Shown here piece by piece: positions 12,220 to 22,449 of a stretch of 64,000 nucleotides of DNA. The stretch lies in the NCBI GenBank assembly GCA_037176725.1, contig JAZBRS010000020.1:84514001-84578000 (forward strand), given 5' to 3'. Every line of letters begins with the position of its first letter. The first letter of the stretch is position 1. The position numbers were made by a program, and so were the translations under genes. Below the pieces are notes generated by a model that saw only the letters and a program-made list of their open reading frames with translations, did no database searches and was not told the DNA's origin. This DNA comes from Posidonia oceanica. Its lineage: Eukaryota; Streptophyta; Magnoliopsida; Alismatales; Posidoniaceae.

Positions 12220-12540
12220 TCAGGAGGGAGGCGCTGGGTTCGCTCCTACACTGCTGATGCTGTTGGCGAGGTCTACTATTGGCAGTGCGGGGAGCACTGG
12301 GGCTACTGGAGCTGCTGACGGCAGTGCGAGGAGCACTGGGGCTGCAAGAGTTGGAGGAGGAACTACCTCGACGACGCTGCACCTGGGCTTGCTGTCGACG
12401 CTGTCGTTGCATCTCTGAGCGTCCCTCGGACGAGATAGGAAAGGGCAAGAAAAGGGGATTGCACCGATGGGATCAGAAGGATCCACCGGAGCATAGCAAG
12501 ACTCAGAAAAGTCTGGTGTAGACCCCCGAGGTTCCGACAA
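12220..12540 (-). CDS. Small Pro/Ala/Val-rich frame after gag in A
   Basis: A 106-codon open frame overlaps the gag end in another frame; its C-terminal two thirds are also open in B (42395-42631). It is rich in Pro, Ala and Val and has no domain I recognise. It could be a displaced C-terminal piece of gag or a remnant of the start of a lost pol, or chance openness in GC-rich DNA. Conservation in two copies is the only support. Confidence 0.2.
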   Translation of the reverse strand: MSEPRGSTPDFSESCYAPVDPSDPIGAIPFSCPFLSRPRDAQRCNDSVDSKPRCSVVEVVPPPTLAAPVLLALPSAAPVAPVLPALPIVDLANSISSVGANPAPPS

Positions 12541-14674
12541 CCGCGAAGCCTGCAGGCTTGGAAGAGGAAGGGTCGGCTATACTAGGGTGTGCAAGTGCAA
12601 GTGCAGGTGTATGTGTAAGTGCTGGCTCCTGCTCACCAACGTTGATGATCCTACGATCGATCAGGCGCTGAACGGCATCCCGAAGAGTGAGGCAGTTGTC
12701 CGTCGAGTGCCCGATAGCCCGATGGAAATTGCAGAACTGATCCGTATCATGCCACCACAAAGGGGGATTTGGTGACGGACGGACAGCCGGGAGTCTCAAG
12801 AGTGACTCAACTTGAGGGAAGATGACGCTCAGTGGTTCGGGCAGAGGCATGTAATCACACTCAGCCCGATGAGGTCGTCCTTGCCCTGGATGGAGTCCTT
12901 GCCAAGCAGGTGCGACGTGATGCATGGGCTCGACGGTGACAGTGTGCTCAATGGGTGCAAAATTAGGTGTGTGCTCTAGCGGAAAAGGGTCTAGCTGACT
13001 AGCTGCATAGGCAAGCTCTTCAGGAGAATCAGCGCATGCTTCGGTGAGCTGTTCGGAGTAGTCAAGAGCAAAGTTGCTGCTATTGTTGCTGCTGCGGCGA
13101 TTGCTAGAGGTGTTGGCCTGCCTAGCCAATGCAGAAAGTGCGGGGAAATGCCCACTTCGCAGCGAGCTTTCCACGCGGACGCCAGCCCTAATCAGCGATG
13201 CAAAGCTAGTGTTGTGCTGAATGCAAAGTAGAGTCCCAGTCATTGGCAGTGGTCCCTTGATGATCATCTCGATAGAATCCTCCTCGGAGGGTCAATCTTT
13301 GACCTGGATGGCTAAGGAGCGCCAACGACCGACATACTCCCCGAATGGCTCTTGGGGCCTCTACCAGATGGCGACGAGATCCTCCCTCTTGGGGACCTGG
13401 TCAAGGTTGAAAGCATACTGCTCAAGAAAGGCCTGAGAAAGGTCAGTCCAAGTCTGAACCGTAGCCATGTCAAGGGAAGTGAACCACTTGAGCGCGGGGC
13501 CGGTTAAACTCTTCTGAAACAGGCAGATAATGAGCCTTTCATTAGCCTAAAGCTGAGCAAGGTCCCCGCCGTACATTTTCAGATGCGAAATTGGACAGCC
13601 TTTACCATTGTATTTATCAAAGACCGGGATGCGGAACTTCAAAGGGAGTGCGGCCTCGGGAAAGAGACAGAGGTCGCGAAACTGGTAAGACTAGTGGTCC
13701 TTGCCCTGCACTAGATGTAGTGCTTTTTCCAGAACATCCATCCTGTTATTGATGGGGTCTGGATTAGCCGCCACAAGAGGTGAGGCAGCAGGGGCAGGGA
13801 CCACATACGCCGTCTGGGTCACACCGGGGTGCTCCTCCGGATCCACCATCGCGTCGCCTGGTGGTACGACGTGATGGCCAGCGTATCTGTGCAGTGGTGC
13901 TGTGTAGGCAGGAAAGTATGCTGGGTTCTGAACCTGATGCAAGGGGGATGGATAGATAATATGCTGTGTAGTGCGTGGTGCAGAGTGCTGGGGCAACAAT
14001 TGCTGCACAGGCGCGATGTCGGGCAGCGAGCTAGTGGGGTACTGTGCTCCAACCAACCCGAAGGACTGATCACCAGGAAATGGAGTTGCATGCAATGCAC
14101 AGTGTTGTGCAGAAGCAGGAGATAGATGCCGTGCCCCCATCACCGGAGCAGTGTGTAGCTGGGGCGATGGTCTGCGCGGGAGTGCAGTGTGTGCAGAAGC
14201 AAGCCGTAGAGGAACTTCAGGGGCAACAGGAACACAAGAGGGGCGAACCGATAGAGCCATACCCTGCAGTGTGTGGGTAAGCTCCATCAGGTGCCGATAC
14301 TGCACTTCAGGAGACCTGTGAGTGGGAACACTGAATTGCAGGACCGGCCGGGGGGCAGACTCAAGAGGTCGGGAACCTAAGGTAAGGGGCACCGCAGCAG
14401 AAGGGATGTCGGGAGCGACATAACCCTAGGACGAAGGGGTCAGAGGCGTCTCCAGAACGCAAGGGGCGATCATCGAGACAGACTCGATGACTGGATCCGG
14501 AGGGGCGCATGTCTGCCAATGGCCTGCAGCAAACTGGGGTGCCCCAGACACTTAAGGGTGGAATCTTGGTGTCACAGAGGGCACAGAGCGAGTGGAAGTG
14601 AAATCTGGAGGGACCCAAGTGGTAAACCCCTCCGAGTCAACAGAAAAGTGGAGCTCATCGGCAGACTGGGCCAT
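12503..14674 (-). pseudogene. gag: A gag polyprotein, interrupted by stops
   Basis: Gag forms the capsid shell around the retrotransposon RNA. The start is the ATG at 14674 (MAQSA...), matching the starts in B and E. The protein has a long Pro/Ala-rich N-terminal part, the Ty3/Gypsy gag domain (about 13560-13330) and a CHHC zinc knuckle CNFHRAIGHSTDNC (about 12735-12692). The frame is continuous from 14674 to the terminal stop at 12503 but contains several in-frame stops. Those at 13691-13693 and 13547-13549 read TAG where sister copies have CAG, and another lies near 13363. There are no frameshifts, so decay here is by point mutation. No pol follows. A is expected to be inactive as a protein source now. 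Confidence 0.85.
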
Positions 14675-15319
14675 CGCTGACCGAGTCTAAGTGAGGGAAG
14701 GCTACGACGAGAGAGAAAGACTCAAGACCTAAAGGGGAGCCACTGCCGAAGGCGACGAGTAACTCAGAGACAGAGGAGGGACGCTCTGGGTTCGGGTAGC
14801 GGATCCCGCACCTACCTGAAAAAAGAGCAAACGCGTTAGAGGTTGAATGCAATAAAGAGTTATTAGAAGTGGCATGAATGGCACACATGCAAATGAATGC
14901 CCTAAAATGCGCTCTCTCACCATGCATGTCTTGAGTAGATGACCTACTAGGACGCACTCATGGGTAATGGGTTTAGACAGACTCCAGGTCAGAAAAAAGT
15001 AGTTCCCCGTCTAGATCTTAGCCAAAGCTTAAGTAGTAACAGGGTGGTGTGTTGGTGGCCTCGACCCCGCCAAAAGCGTGGGTGGTACCCTCCACTAACA
15101 CCGACACGACCCCTGGACAAGGGGGGACAGACCGACTGACTTGTGCCATGCCAAAGCAGTGGAACAAGAGGCCGAGACCGTCCTTCGCAAACTGTGGGTG
15201 GACTCAGGAGAGAGGATGCATGCTTTCTAAAATGATCAATCATGCAAAATGCTTTAAAGTGTTTTACTTGCGTTTTATTAACCAAAGGGGGAAAATTGCA
15301 AGTTATTGGCTCTAGTTGT
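14675..15319 (-). other. A 5' leader, proximal part, ending at the GTTGT duplication
   Basis: Untranslated leader between the A gag start and the E insertion. It matches B 39590-40209 in reverse. No gene is seen; short frames here are shadows. Confidence 0.7.
15315..15319. repeat. Target-site duplication of E, left copy
   Basis: GTTGT at 15315-15319 and again at 32683-32687. Removing 15320-32687 rejoins the A leader (...GGCTCTA-GTTGT-GCTTAG...) exactly as it reads, reversed, near 39560 in B. Confidence 0.93.
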
Positions 15320-15642
15320 TGTAGTAATCCTGAATTCTAATCGTCCATGTACATTACCAAAGCTTGTGTGCACCGATCAAAATAGGCTCACTATATGTGA
15401 CTAGATCCGAGGGAAGAACTTGACTTGGAAACGCTGGCAAAAGAAAAGAAAAAGAAGTGATAAGACAATTCGAAGTCGCCACCAGGTCCATTGAATTGGA
15501 AGATAAGGAAAACCAGGAGGTAAAGCATGAAAAGACACGCTGTACTGGATGCAAGGAGGGGCAAAGGGATGCGAGGCGAAGCTAAGCTATGCTATGCTAC
15601 TATGCTATGCTATGACTCAGGCCTAGGATAAGGGAAAGGTCG
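15320..15642 (-). mobile_element. E 3' LTR, truncated to its last 323 bases
   Basis: Matches the low end of E's 5' LTR (29319-29641), then similarity ends abruptly at 15643. The LTR start (TGTAGACACTCC) and the polypurine tract expected before it are missing. Confidence 0.85.
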
Positions 15643-16258
15643 ATGCACGGAGCGAGGCCACGCAAGGGCTGATCCTCGCACGAGGATACAGGGCAGGACA
15701 CCAAGCATACAGAGTCCAAGAAGAGCCTGTCCTCGCCCGAGGAGCAAGTAGGAAAGGAAAAAAGGGAATGCGATACCAGAGAGCAACCTAAAAAGATGCC
15801 CCTGGTATCAGGGATGATACCAGGGGACAGCCAGGGCGCCCCTAGTACCAAAAGAAAGAAAAAGCAAACAAAACTAACGCGTTTGCTAAGCGAGCAGTTA
15901 GGGGTGCCAGCCCAGAGCAAACTGGGCAAGTGGTAGCGGCGGTGCATGGATCAGTAGGGTTCTTTGCATGCATGTTGACTGCAGAGGGCTTTGCTGCAAC
16001 TCTCCTGCCGAGGTTGCTGATTGCATGGTGCTTGCGAGGGGACTGTTCTTAGACTTTTTGCGGGTCTGCTTTAGGTTGTCTGCATGGGCTAATGCTCTGA
16101 GGTGCTTGATGCAGGTCCTGTAACATCCTGACAAGAACAGATATGCAAATAGGCAAGGCATGCAACACAAACAAATGGCGTGAAATGTCTTTGTATTGAG
16201 TGAATCTCTGGTTACACACCTCTGATAGGCCAAAAGATACAGCTTGACTCAAGAAACT
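15643..16258 (-). other. E 3' non-coding region
   Basis: No gene. It contains the conserved hairpin (15799-15826) and a single copy of the GCGAGCAGTTAGGGGTGCCA repeat unit (about 15890) found as an array in A and B. Confidence 0.65.
15799..15826 (-). other. Conserved 3' hairpin in E
   Basis: Arms CCCCTGGTATC (15799-15809) and GATACCAGGGG (15816-15826) with a 6-base loop. It is shared with gag-only elements A and B. Confidence 0.7.
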
Positions 16259-17488
16259 CTATACAAGCAAACAACTGCATAGGTGCTTAGTTATGCCGGG
16301 CCTTCTTTGCTGGGCGGGAGTCAGAAAACTGAGGGGCGCCAGGAGGATCTCGCTGAGGGGCCAGAGTCCTTGCACCTCGGAGACGTACTCAGAAGTACAT
16401 CCCGAGCCTTTCACAGCTGCAATATCAGTAGATTTCACCCCATGCCGCATCAGGTCTGCTAGCACTGTTGTAGATGCTGTTGTGCTAAAGGGGTATGGCT
16501 GCATGAGTCTGGGCACGGTGCTATCAGTGAAGGCGCCTTGCCGGTAGCCAAATTGCCGCATAACCCGGATAGGGTGGTACTCCACACCTCCGGTGAATCC
16601 AGGCAGTACTACGAGCCGCGAATCGCGAGCATCGAAGAAGACAGTGAAGGGCTCCGCTGCAGATGGAATGATTCGCCAAATTATTGCATCATCTGTCAGC
16701 TCAGATAGCTTCTGGTACTCTTTCGACACGGTCTTTATGATTCTTGCGTGACCACTGCTGCAGTATGTTTCAATAGCATGCCTCTGAGGGTGCAAGAGGT
16801 CCATCTCCAGGTGTGCAGCTAGCCAGATCTGCACAAGCATTCCGCAGCCGTGGAACTAACGGCAACAGTGCACAACGCGGTCCAGCCCGCGATACGTTTC
16901 TGCGAGGACGACTGGTGCCAGGTCAATGTGCCGGGTCACCACTGCAAGTGCAATCTCGGAAATCTCGATTGCAACCGTCATCCTACCATGCGTGAAGATC
17001 AGCTCACCTAGGAAGCGGACGACAAATCCCTGGAGCCACAGCTTGTCTCTAAGTTCAGCACACTTCTCCATAACAACATCAAAGTACTCTAGGTGGAGCA
17101 GGGACGTGGGCCCACTGGTGTAGATAAGTTTTTGCTGAACGCGTTTTGCAGAGAGCCTAGTCAGCTGGCTCAAGACCGCAGTGTCTCCATCGAGCCTCAT
17201 GAAGATTGGGGGTCCCATAATTGCAGAGAAGCCGTAGATCCGGCGCACCTCCTCGAGCGTAGGAGTCAGCTCCGTCCTGCCGAAGCGGAAGACGTGGTGT
17301 GCTGGCTTCCAGAATCTTGCTGCAACGCATAGGAGGTGCCGGCTCACTTCAACATCTGTTGCTTTCAGAAGTTTAGAGGGAATCCCCCAAGTGTGCAGCC
17401 TCTCGTGATCAGCTTCAGTGAGTTTGCCAACCCACTCTCGCAAGGTATCTGAGCAGTGCATGGGAGTGACTAGAGTTGGATAGCCCAT
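16259..17488 (-). pseudogene. DUF7745-like (plant-mobile-domain-related) accessory ORF of E
   Basis: A 410-codon frame on the same strand as pol, starting MGYPTLVTPMHC and ending CLLV-stop. It is interrupted once, by TAG at 16853-16855 where D has CAA. Features seen: HHVFRFGRTELTPTLEEV near residues 65-82, a central AETYRGLD segment followed by QFHGCG and QIWLAAHL, and near the C-terminus WRIIPSAAEPF and RVMRQFGYRQGAF. This order of motifs resembles the plant DUF7745 family, which is related to plant-mobile-domain proteins and often lies in Ty3/Gypsy elements; I recognise the pattern but have not searched it. Function is unknown. It lies 1.5 kb after the integrase stop, as in D, so it is a regular part of this lineage and probably needs a spliced or internally started RNA. 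Confidence 0.75.
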
Positions 17489-18994
17489 TGCACAGGAGTG
17501 TAAGTGCAGGCTGCTGGTGCAAAAAGCTCAGGTACCTGTAAACAGAGTTGCAGTTCATCAGTTCAAGTATAAGCATACAACACTTGGCAGGTAAAGGGCA
17601 TCATTTCAAAATTAACACAGCAGTTTTATCAAGCTCAGCAGATAGCATTCAGAGTGCAGATATGAAGCATATTCAGACTAGGGGCAGCTCTACTGCGGCA
17701 AGTGGTTGGTCGGAGCTCTGGACCAGTGCAGCTGGGAGGCGGTCGGCGCATGCCAGATAGAAGTACTGCCTTAATGCTGGGCCAAGTTTTGCAGAGCGGG
17801 GAGATAGAAGAAAAAAGGAAGGACTTATGCTATGCATGCATGTAGGGTTTATGTTTAGTATGCGGAGAGATGTGCATGACTTGGAATAGATGCTATGGAT
17901 GTGTGTGATGACTTAGCTTATATGCTGTAATCCTTAGCATACGGAGTGCTTAGTGCCTGCTGCAGAGGAAGAGAGGGGTCCCTGACTCACTGGACTCTAC
18001 TCAAGCTCTTAACTTGCTAGTGGCACTTAGGAAGGGGTTATTTGCAGTGCGGGGGTGGTGGGTGGTGAGGACGGGCTCCAGACCAAACTCCCAAGGACCT
18101 ACACCTACTCTTTTGTATTGTTTTGGCTCCCTCACAGGCATGTAGGTTTCCCCTATCCCTAACTTGGAGGTAGTGGGCACCTAGCTGGAGTTGGGGAGCT
18201 GCTTGCTAGGCCTTGCTGAGTTTAAAGGCTTCGCAGGGTTTGTGGATTCCCCAGGTGCAGACTTTACTTATCTCTAAGGGATTGCGTTGCTTGCCTTTTC
18301 TTTTTGGAGTTGCTTTTTTTCTTTTATTTTGCTCTCTTTTTTTTTGCTTTCATTCTTCTTTGCTTTTTGCTTTGCTTTTTCTTGTCTTCTTCTCTTTTTT
18401 TTGCAAGCTTTCGCTATCCCAGGCTTAGAGGTAATGGGCGCTGACATTTTGAAGTGGATTTGGGGCTCTCAAGTGCTAAGTGATGAACTACCTCTAAAGC
18501 AGTTCGGAGGGACAGGGTTATGCTACACGCCTCTATCTCTAGGGCCTGCTTCTGTCTTCGCCCCTTATTTGCTTTTCTCTTGTGCCCATGCTCAAACATA
18601 TCTTTTATGCTCACATTTGCTCACGCCCTAGCATTTTATCTCCCTCGGGAGGTGCAAGTCCTAAGGGGTTTGGTTGTTTCGCCTGTTCTCATTTGAAAGG
18701 TGGCTCCCTCACTAGCTAAGACGCCGAAGTAGTGTCAGGTGAGCCAGGGTAGACTCCTTCCAAAGCAGGTAGCATGTCCGATTTCATCATCGGGCCAGAT
18801 GCAATGCATGGTTTTTGTAGGATTTTTTTTTTTGATTTTTGCTGAAGGTATGCAGGAAGAGGCAGAGAATGCAAGGCTATATGCAGAGAATGTGGGAATG
18901 CAAGGGACGAGATTGGGATGCAGGGAGGATGTACAAGGAAGAGAAGATGCAAAGGGTAGGTTGGAAGGAAATGCTCTGCAAGGTTGGGGCCAGG
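17489..18994 (-). other. E spacer between integrase and the accessory ORF
   Basis: About 1.5 kb without a gene. It includes a long tract that is pyrimidine-rich on the plus strand (about 18285-18412), hence purine-rich in the element's sense, matched in D (about 61070-61155). A second polypurine primer is one possible role; this is not shown. Confidence 0.6.
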
Positions 18995-20152
18995 CTATTG
19001 ATAGTACTTCTTGAGATAGCATGCATTGACCGACTCTGACTGCCTAGTCTGATCCATGTCGTCGAGAATCACTGCGCCGCCTGAGAATGCCTGCTTGACC
19101 ACAAAGATGCCACACTAGTTGGGTCGGAATTTGCCTCAACCGTCTGGCAAGTGAATGACTCACAGAACAAGGTCTCCTGGCTGAAAGCTCCTGGGTCGCA
19201 CCTTCTTTAGGTATGCTCTTGCCATCCGCTTCTGGTAGCAACGTGCATTATGCATTGCTTGCAATCTGCGCTCGTCAATCAGGTTGAGCTGGGCGCAGCG
19301 GTCCTCGACCCATTCTGCTTCTTCCAGCTCTGCTTCTCGCAGGACTCACAGCGAAGGGATCTCCACTTCGACAGGCAGCACTGCCTCCATGCCATATGCC
19401 AGCGAATAAGGGGTAGCCCCTGTAGAGGTCCGCACTGATGTTCTGTACGCCCAGAGTGCGTACGGGAGCTTATCGTGCCAGTCTCTGTGGGTTTCTGCCA
19501 TCTTCTTCATTATCTTCACAATGTTTTTGTTGGCAGACTCCACTGCTCCATTCATTTGCGGCCGATACGGCGAGGATCTATGATGCTTGATCTGATGCTT
19601 CTGCAGGTATTCCTCGATTCTCTTTGCAATAAAGTTTGGGCCATTGTCAGAGATGATTGCATGCAGGACCCCATAACGGGTGACAATGTTATTTCTGATA
19701 AACTTCTCTGTCACCGCAGTTGTGACTGCCTTGTAGGAGGCTGCTTCCACCCACTTAGTGAAATAATCTATCGCTACCAGGATGAAGCGATGACCATTCG
19801 ATGCTGCAGGGTGTATGGTGCCAATGACATCCATCCCCCAGGTAGAGAAGGGACATGGCGAGGACATGCTGTGCAGTTCCTGTGGGGGTGCGTGCATAAG
19901 ATTACCATGGATCTGGCAGTTGTGGCATTTACGCACAAACTGGCAGTAGTCTGCCTCCATGGTTGACCAGAAGTAACCTTGCAACATTATCTTCTTGGCC
20001 AGCAGCACTCCATTCATATGCGGCCCACAAATCCCTGCATGAACTTGGAGCATAAGCGTGTTGGCCTCTGACTTGCTTAAGCATCGCAGGAGCATCTGGC
20101 TGTATAATCTTCTGTATAGCTGACCTACCCCTAACACGTACTTTGACGCCAA
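18995..20152 (-). pseudogene. E integrase
   Basis: Integrase inserts the cDNA copy into the genome. An HHCC zinc domain is seen (H38, H45, C76, C79 counted from the ATG at 20152), then the DDE core with D108 (WGMDVIG), D169 (SDNG) and E205 (AVESANK), the last two separated by the usual 35 residues. A C-terminal GPF/Y-like region follows, ending ACYLKKYYQ-stop at 18995. It is in the same frame as the upstream RNase H part, so it belongs to one pol polyprotein. In-frame stops include TGA at 20153 and 19346 (CGA to TGA type) and three more in the C-terminal third, two of CGA to TGA type and one TGG to TAG. Catalytic residues are intact but the protein cannot be made whole. Confidence 0.9.
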
Positions 20153-20722
20153 TCATGCCAAAGTTCTTCTATCTACTATTGAGGTGCCAGGCGGGTGGCT
20201 GCCAGACTCAAGGAATGCTTTGATATCGTAATACCAAGGCTGCTCTTCTACTAAATCTGCCTCCTCTATGCTCATGCAATGTGTAGGCTGCTCCATGCGC
20301 GTAATTGATACATCCACTGCTCGATCCTCAGGTATGCTGAGCCAAGATGCCAAGGTTGCCAACGCATCTGCATATGCGTTCCTTGCTCTGTTCATATACG
20401 AGAAGCGGATGCTTGCAAACTGCTCTATCAGCTTCAGCAAGTGCTCGTGATATGGCACTAACTTTGGATCTTTTGTTCTCCAATCGCCATTCACTTGGGA
20501 AATCACCAGCATCGCATCGCCATGCACATGCAGCTTCTGTGCCTCATGCTCAAGTGCGACCTTCAATCCCAGAATGCATGCTTCATATTCTGCTTCGTTG
20601 TTAGTGCATTTGAAGGTCAGCTTCCTTGCAAAGGGGATCATCTGCCCCTGCGGCGTAGTCAACACCGCGCCTATGCCTCGACCCTTTTTGTTGACAGTGC
20701 CATCAAAGTACAACTGCCAATG
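20153..20722 (-). pseudogene. E second RNase H (archaeal-type, aRNH) and link to integrase
   Basis: RNase H removes RNA from the RNA/DNA hybrid during reverse transcription. The domain begins near LYFDGTVNKKGRGIG. The four acidic residues of the DEDD set are all visible: D in YFDG, E in NNEAEYEA, D in HGDAMLV and D in NAYADALA. A second RNase H of this kind after the normal one is a known mark of the Tat clade. The frame continues upstream into the RT part but is cut by TAG at 20942-20944, where D has CAG. Confidence 0.88.
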
Positions 20723-21329
20723 CTCTAAGTCTTCGGGGTCCTTCTCTTCAGAGTCCTCCATTGCAAACAGGATGTCCTCATTCGGGAACTGCGTCTGGAG
20801 AGGTTGATATTCAAGCAAAGCAAAGTCTGCAAGGTGATCTGCCATGGCTTGGCCCTTCATCGCGCACTGTGTGATAAAGGTGATGTCGTACTGAGACAAC
20901 AACACTTGCCACTTGACGCATCTGCCTACCATTGCTGGCTTCTAGAAGAGGAACTTGATGGGGTCGTGTTGGCATAGGAGCCAGACTGGGTATGCCATCA
21001 TGTAATGCCTCAGCTTCTGTGCAGCCCAGAAGAGGGATAAGCAGGTCTTCTCCATTGTGCTATACCTGGCTTCGCAGTCATTGAATTTCTTGCTCAGGTA
21101 ATAAATTGCATGCTCCTTTCTACCAGATTCATCATGCTGGCCCAAGACGGCGCCCATGGAATGCTGGGTGGTAAAGAGGTAGAGAAGCAGAGGTCTCCCA
21201 GGCGTTGGAGGGACCAACACAGTAGGCTTGGTCAGACGCTGCTTGATTTTGTCTAAGACGGCCTGGCACTCTTCGCTCCAGCTGATCTGCGCATTCTTCT
21301 TCAGGAGCTTGAAGATCGGTTCGCATATA
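20723..21329 (-). pseudogene. E first RNase H, catalytically decayed
   Basis: This is the RNase H normally fused to Ty3/Gypsy RT. It keeps the fold signature (HAIYYLSKKFNDCEARYS, TMEKTCLSLFWA), but the first catalytic aspartate, usually in an LYLDAS-type motif, is replaced by LYLFTTQHSMGAVL. D shows the same loss (LYLSTTQHSMG), so this is old and not part of the recent decay. The second RNase H probably took over. Confidence 0.8.
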
Positions 21330-22449
21330 GGCGTGAGCTGTGCAATGAACCGACTAATATACTGCAGGCGTCCGAGCAGGCCTCGGACTTCTTTCTCTGT
21401 CCTGGGGGTGGCATATCCACGATGGCTTTTGCTTTCATCGGGTCTACTTCAATCCCCCTCTGGCTAACAATGTAGTCTAGGAGCTTACCAGAAGATACCC
21501 CAAATACGCATTAGCTGGGGTTAAGGTGCAACTTGTACTTTCGCAAGCAGTCAAAGAGCTTCCTTAAGCAGGCAAGATAATCCTCAGGCTCTTTGGTCTT
21601 GGCAATCATATCATCCACGTATACCTCAACTTCCTGATGCCTGAGGTCGTGGAAAAGTGTAGTCATGGCCCTTTGATAGGTTGCGCCAGCATTTTTCAGC
21701 CCAAATGGCATAACTTGATAGCAGAAGACACCCTAAGGGGTGATGAATGATGTTTTCTCCATATCCTCTTCTGCCATTCTAATCTGATTATAGCCAGAGA
21801 AGCCGTCCATGAAAGAGAGCATCTTGTGCCCTGCAGTATTATCGACCAGGATGTCAATGTGCGGCAGGGGAAAATCATCCTTGGAACTCGCCTTGTTCAG
21901 GTTCCGATAGTCGATGCACATGCGGACTCGTCCATCTTTTTTGGGCACTGGGACGACATTTGCAAGCCACTCAGGGTAAAGGACGACCTTGAGGAAGTTA
22001 ACACCGTGCTACTTCATGATCTCCTCTTTGATCATAAGTAGCCACTGCGGTCGCCATCGCCTTAGCTTCTGCTTTACTGGCCTTGCATCTAGGTCTAGGG
22101 GCAAGTTGTGCACAACTATTTCAATGTCGAGGCTCACCATATCCTCGTAGCTCCAGGCAAAGACATCTGCATACTCCTTCAAGAATGCGATGAATTCTGC
22201 TCTAGCCTGGGGCGATAGAAGGGCATTGATGCGGACCTCTCTAATTTCTTCTGTTGTGTCAATGCTGACAACCTCTGTCTCCTCTTCGACATGGAGGTTG
22301 GGGCCTTCTGGATCATCGTCGTGGGGCTGGAACTCAGGCGATGGTTCGTCATTCTCATCTTCGCCTGTATCATCCTCCTCTCCATATGCAATAAGTTCTG
22401 AGAGGATCTCCTTCTCAAATGTGGGATCTGAGATATCGAAGGAGTGCAA
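21330..22449 (-). pseudogene. E reverse transcriptase
   Basis: The RT domain copies the element RNA into DNA. Seen in order: an acidic linker, LKEYADVFAWSYEDM, VPVPKKDGRVRMCIDYRNLN, SFMDGFSGYNQI, VMPFGLKNAGATYQRAM and the active site YVDDM (about 21622-21608), then LNPS and CVFGVSSGK. These are standard Ty3/Gypsy RT blocks 1-6. Stops: TAG at 22009 (IMK-stop-HGVNFL, probably once CAG), TAG in ITP-stop-GVFCY (probably once TGG), and TAA near 21511. One base is missing near 21408 in the thumb/connection, shifting the frame into the RNase H part. Confidence 0.92.

Larger units (their letters stand above)
8204..12502 (-). other. A non-coding 3' region between gag and PPT
   Basis: No pol remnant is seen. 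In minus-strand order it holds a splice-donor-like site beside gag, two or three units of a 51-bp repeat (about 11890-12045), an AT-rich stretch, a non-repetitive block (about 10440-11560), hairpin and 48-bp repeat units (9830-10420), one copy of a segment that is triplicated in B (about 9450-9600), an AAAGTGCTG tandem array (about 9150-9310) and GATGCTGATG/GATGTTAGTGC simple repeats (about 8360-8700). The whole region is collinear, reversed, with B 42341-46837. Confidence 0.75.

Noticed and set aside
18213..18631. Phe/Leu-rich frames suggesting membrane proteins in E's spacer
   Set aside because: They are antisense to the element and come from a CTTTT-rich tract. The D counterpart (61090-61452) has a different frame content.
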